A DNA stretch of 33,411 nucleotides from an uncultured Methanomicrobiales archaeon (GTDB lineage Archaea > Halobacteriota > Methanomicrobia > Methanomicrobiales > Methanospirillaceae): the NCBI GenBank assembly GCA_903900025.1, contig CAIULN010000086.1, positions 1 through 33,411 of the forward strand. The letters are read 5' to 3'. The translations under genes were made by a program, and so were the position numbers. Under the pieces are notes generated by a model. That model made no database searches and had not been told where the DNA came from. It saw only the letters and a list, made by a program, of their open reading frames with translations. Shown here one piece after another: positions 33,296 through 33,411 of the stretch (positions are counted from its first letter, which is position 1; each line of letters starts with the position of its first letter).

Positions 33296-33411
33296 ATGTG
33301 TATTCCAACTTCTTGTGAGACAAGAAACGGACCTGCCATCAGAGCTGCTAAGAGGGCACTAGAGACACGCAATGTAAATTATGTCTTGATCTGGGTTCCT
33401 GAAGAGTCTGA
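33296..33411 (+). CDS. Unidentified protein, 3' end outside window
   Basis: An open frame starting at ATG 33296 with AGGAGG 5 nt upstream runs to the end of the window (38 codons and two bases). It begins MCIPTSCETRNG, then a basic helix AIRAAKRALETR and a strand VNYVLIWVPEE. I do not recognise it and the rest is missing. The strong ribosome site makes it a credible gene, possibly in the same transcript as the amidotransferase. Confidence 0.6.
   Translation, partial: MCIPTSCETRNGPAIRAAKRALETRNVNYVLIWVPEES

Overview
The window looks like a piece of a euryarchaeal methanogen chromosome, most likely Methanomicrobiales (Methanoregula-like). This is inferred from several things: a tRNA-Tyr with an archaeal intron placed just 3' of the anticodon, tRNAs without an encoded CCA, TATA-box promoters (one gene apparently leaderless), a methionyl-tRNA synthetase with zinc knuckles and a C-terminal EMAP-type domain, an archaeal-route riboflavin/F420 reductase, a methanogen-type iron-sulfur flavoprotein, a stand-alone archaeal glutamate-synthase-like protein, and several small lipoproteins with Pro/Thr-rich linkers. 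Species was not determined.

Layout. 1-300: tRNA-Tyr (intron) and tRNA-Asp. 313-4731: cell-envelope proteins (a lipoprotein, a zinc-ribbon/membrane protein, a DUF4349 lipoprotein) and a HEAT-repeat protein, with a small frameshifted gene remnant at about 2850-2990. 5030-7850: metG and a divergent conserved hypothetical. 7851-8387: AT-rich and gene-free. 8388-9538: a DHH phosphoesterase and tRNA-Phe. 9678-15306: a complete branched-chain-amino-acid-type ABC importer, split into convergent livKHM (+) and livGF (-) units, followed by a LysE-type exporter. 15447-19736: a Cys-cluster protein, the riboflavin/F420 reductase, a lipoprotein, an ArsB/SLC13-like transporter whose 5' end seems frameshifted, and a cupin gene followed by a small Cys-motif protein. 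19737-20326: an unusual gene-free stretch with strong hairpins and a MITE-like inverted-repeat segment. 20327-24577: metal and redox genes, namely an Isf-type flavoprotein, a Cu+-type P1B ATPase with a 46-aa YHS protein immediately behind it, and ferritin. 24634-27587: two tandem REC-PAS-TPR proteins. 27706-30629: a DUF362 ferredoxin-type protein and a stand-alone glutamate synthase domain. 30807-33411: poorly characterised genes, namely a nuclease-fold-like orphan, a 118-aa orphan behind a strikingly palindromic control region, a class I glutamine amidotransferase and a gene cut by the window edge.

How the genes may work together. The liv importer and LysE exporter together suggest handling of amino acids or related small amides. 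CopA, YHS protein, ferritin and Isf form a metal/redox neighbourhood. The tandem REC-PAS-TPR proteins have no DNA-binding or kinase output domain and probably act through protein contacts. The least explained parts are the non-coding region 19803-20284, the orphan/palindrome region 31956-32494, and the paired REC-PAS-TPR scaffolds. No CRISPR array, transposase or phage gene is visible.
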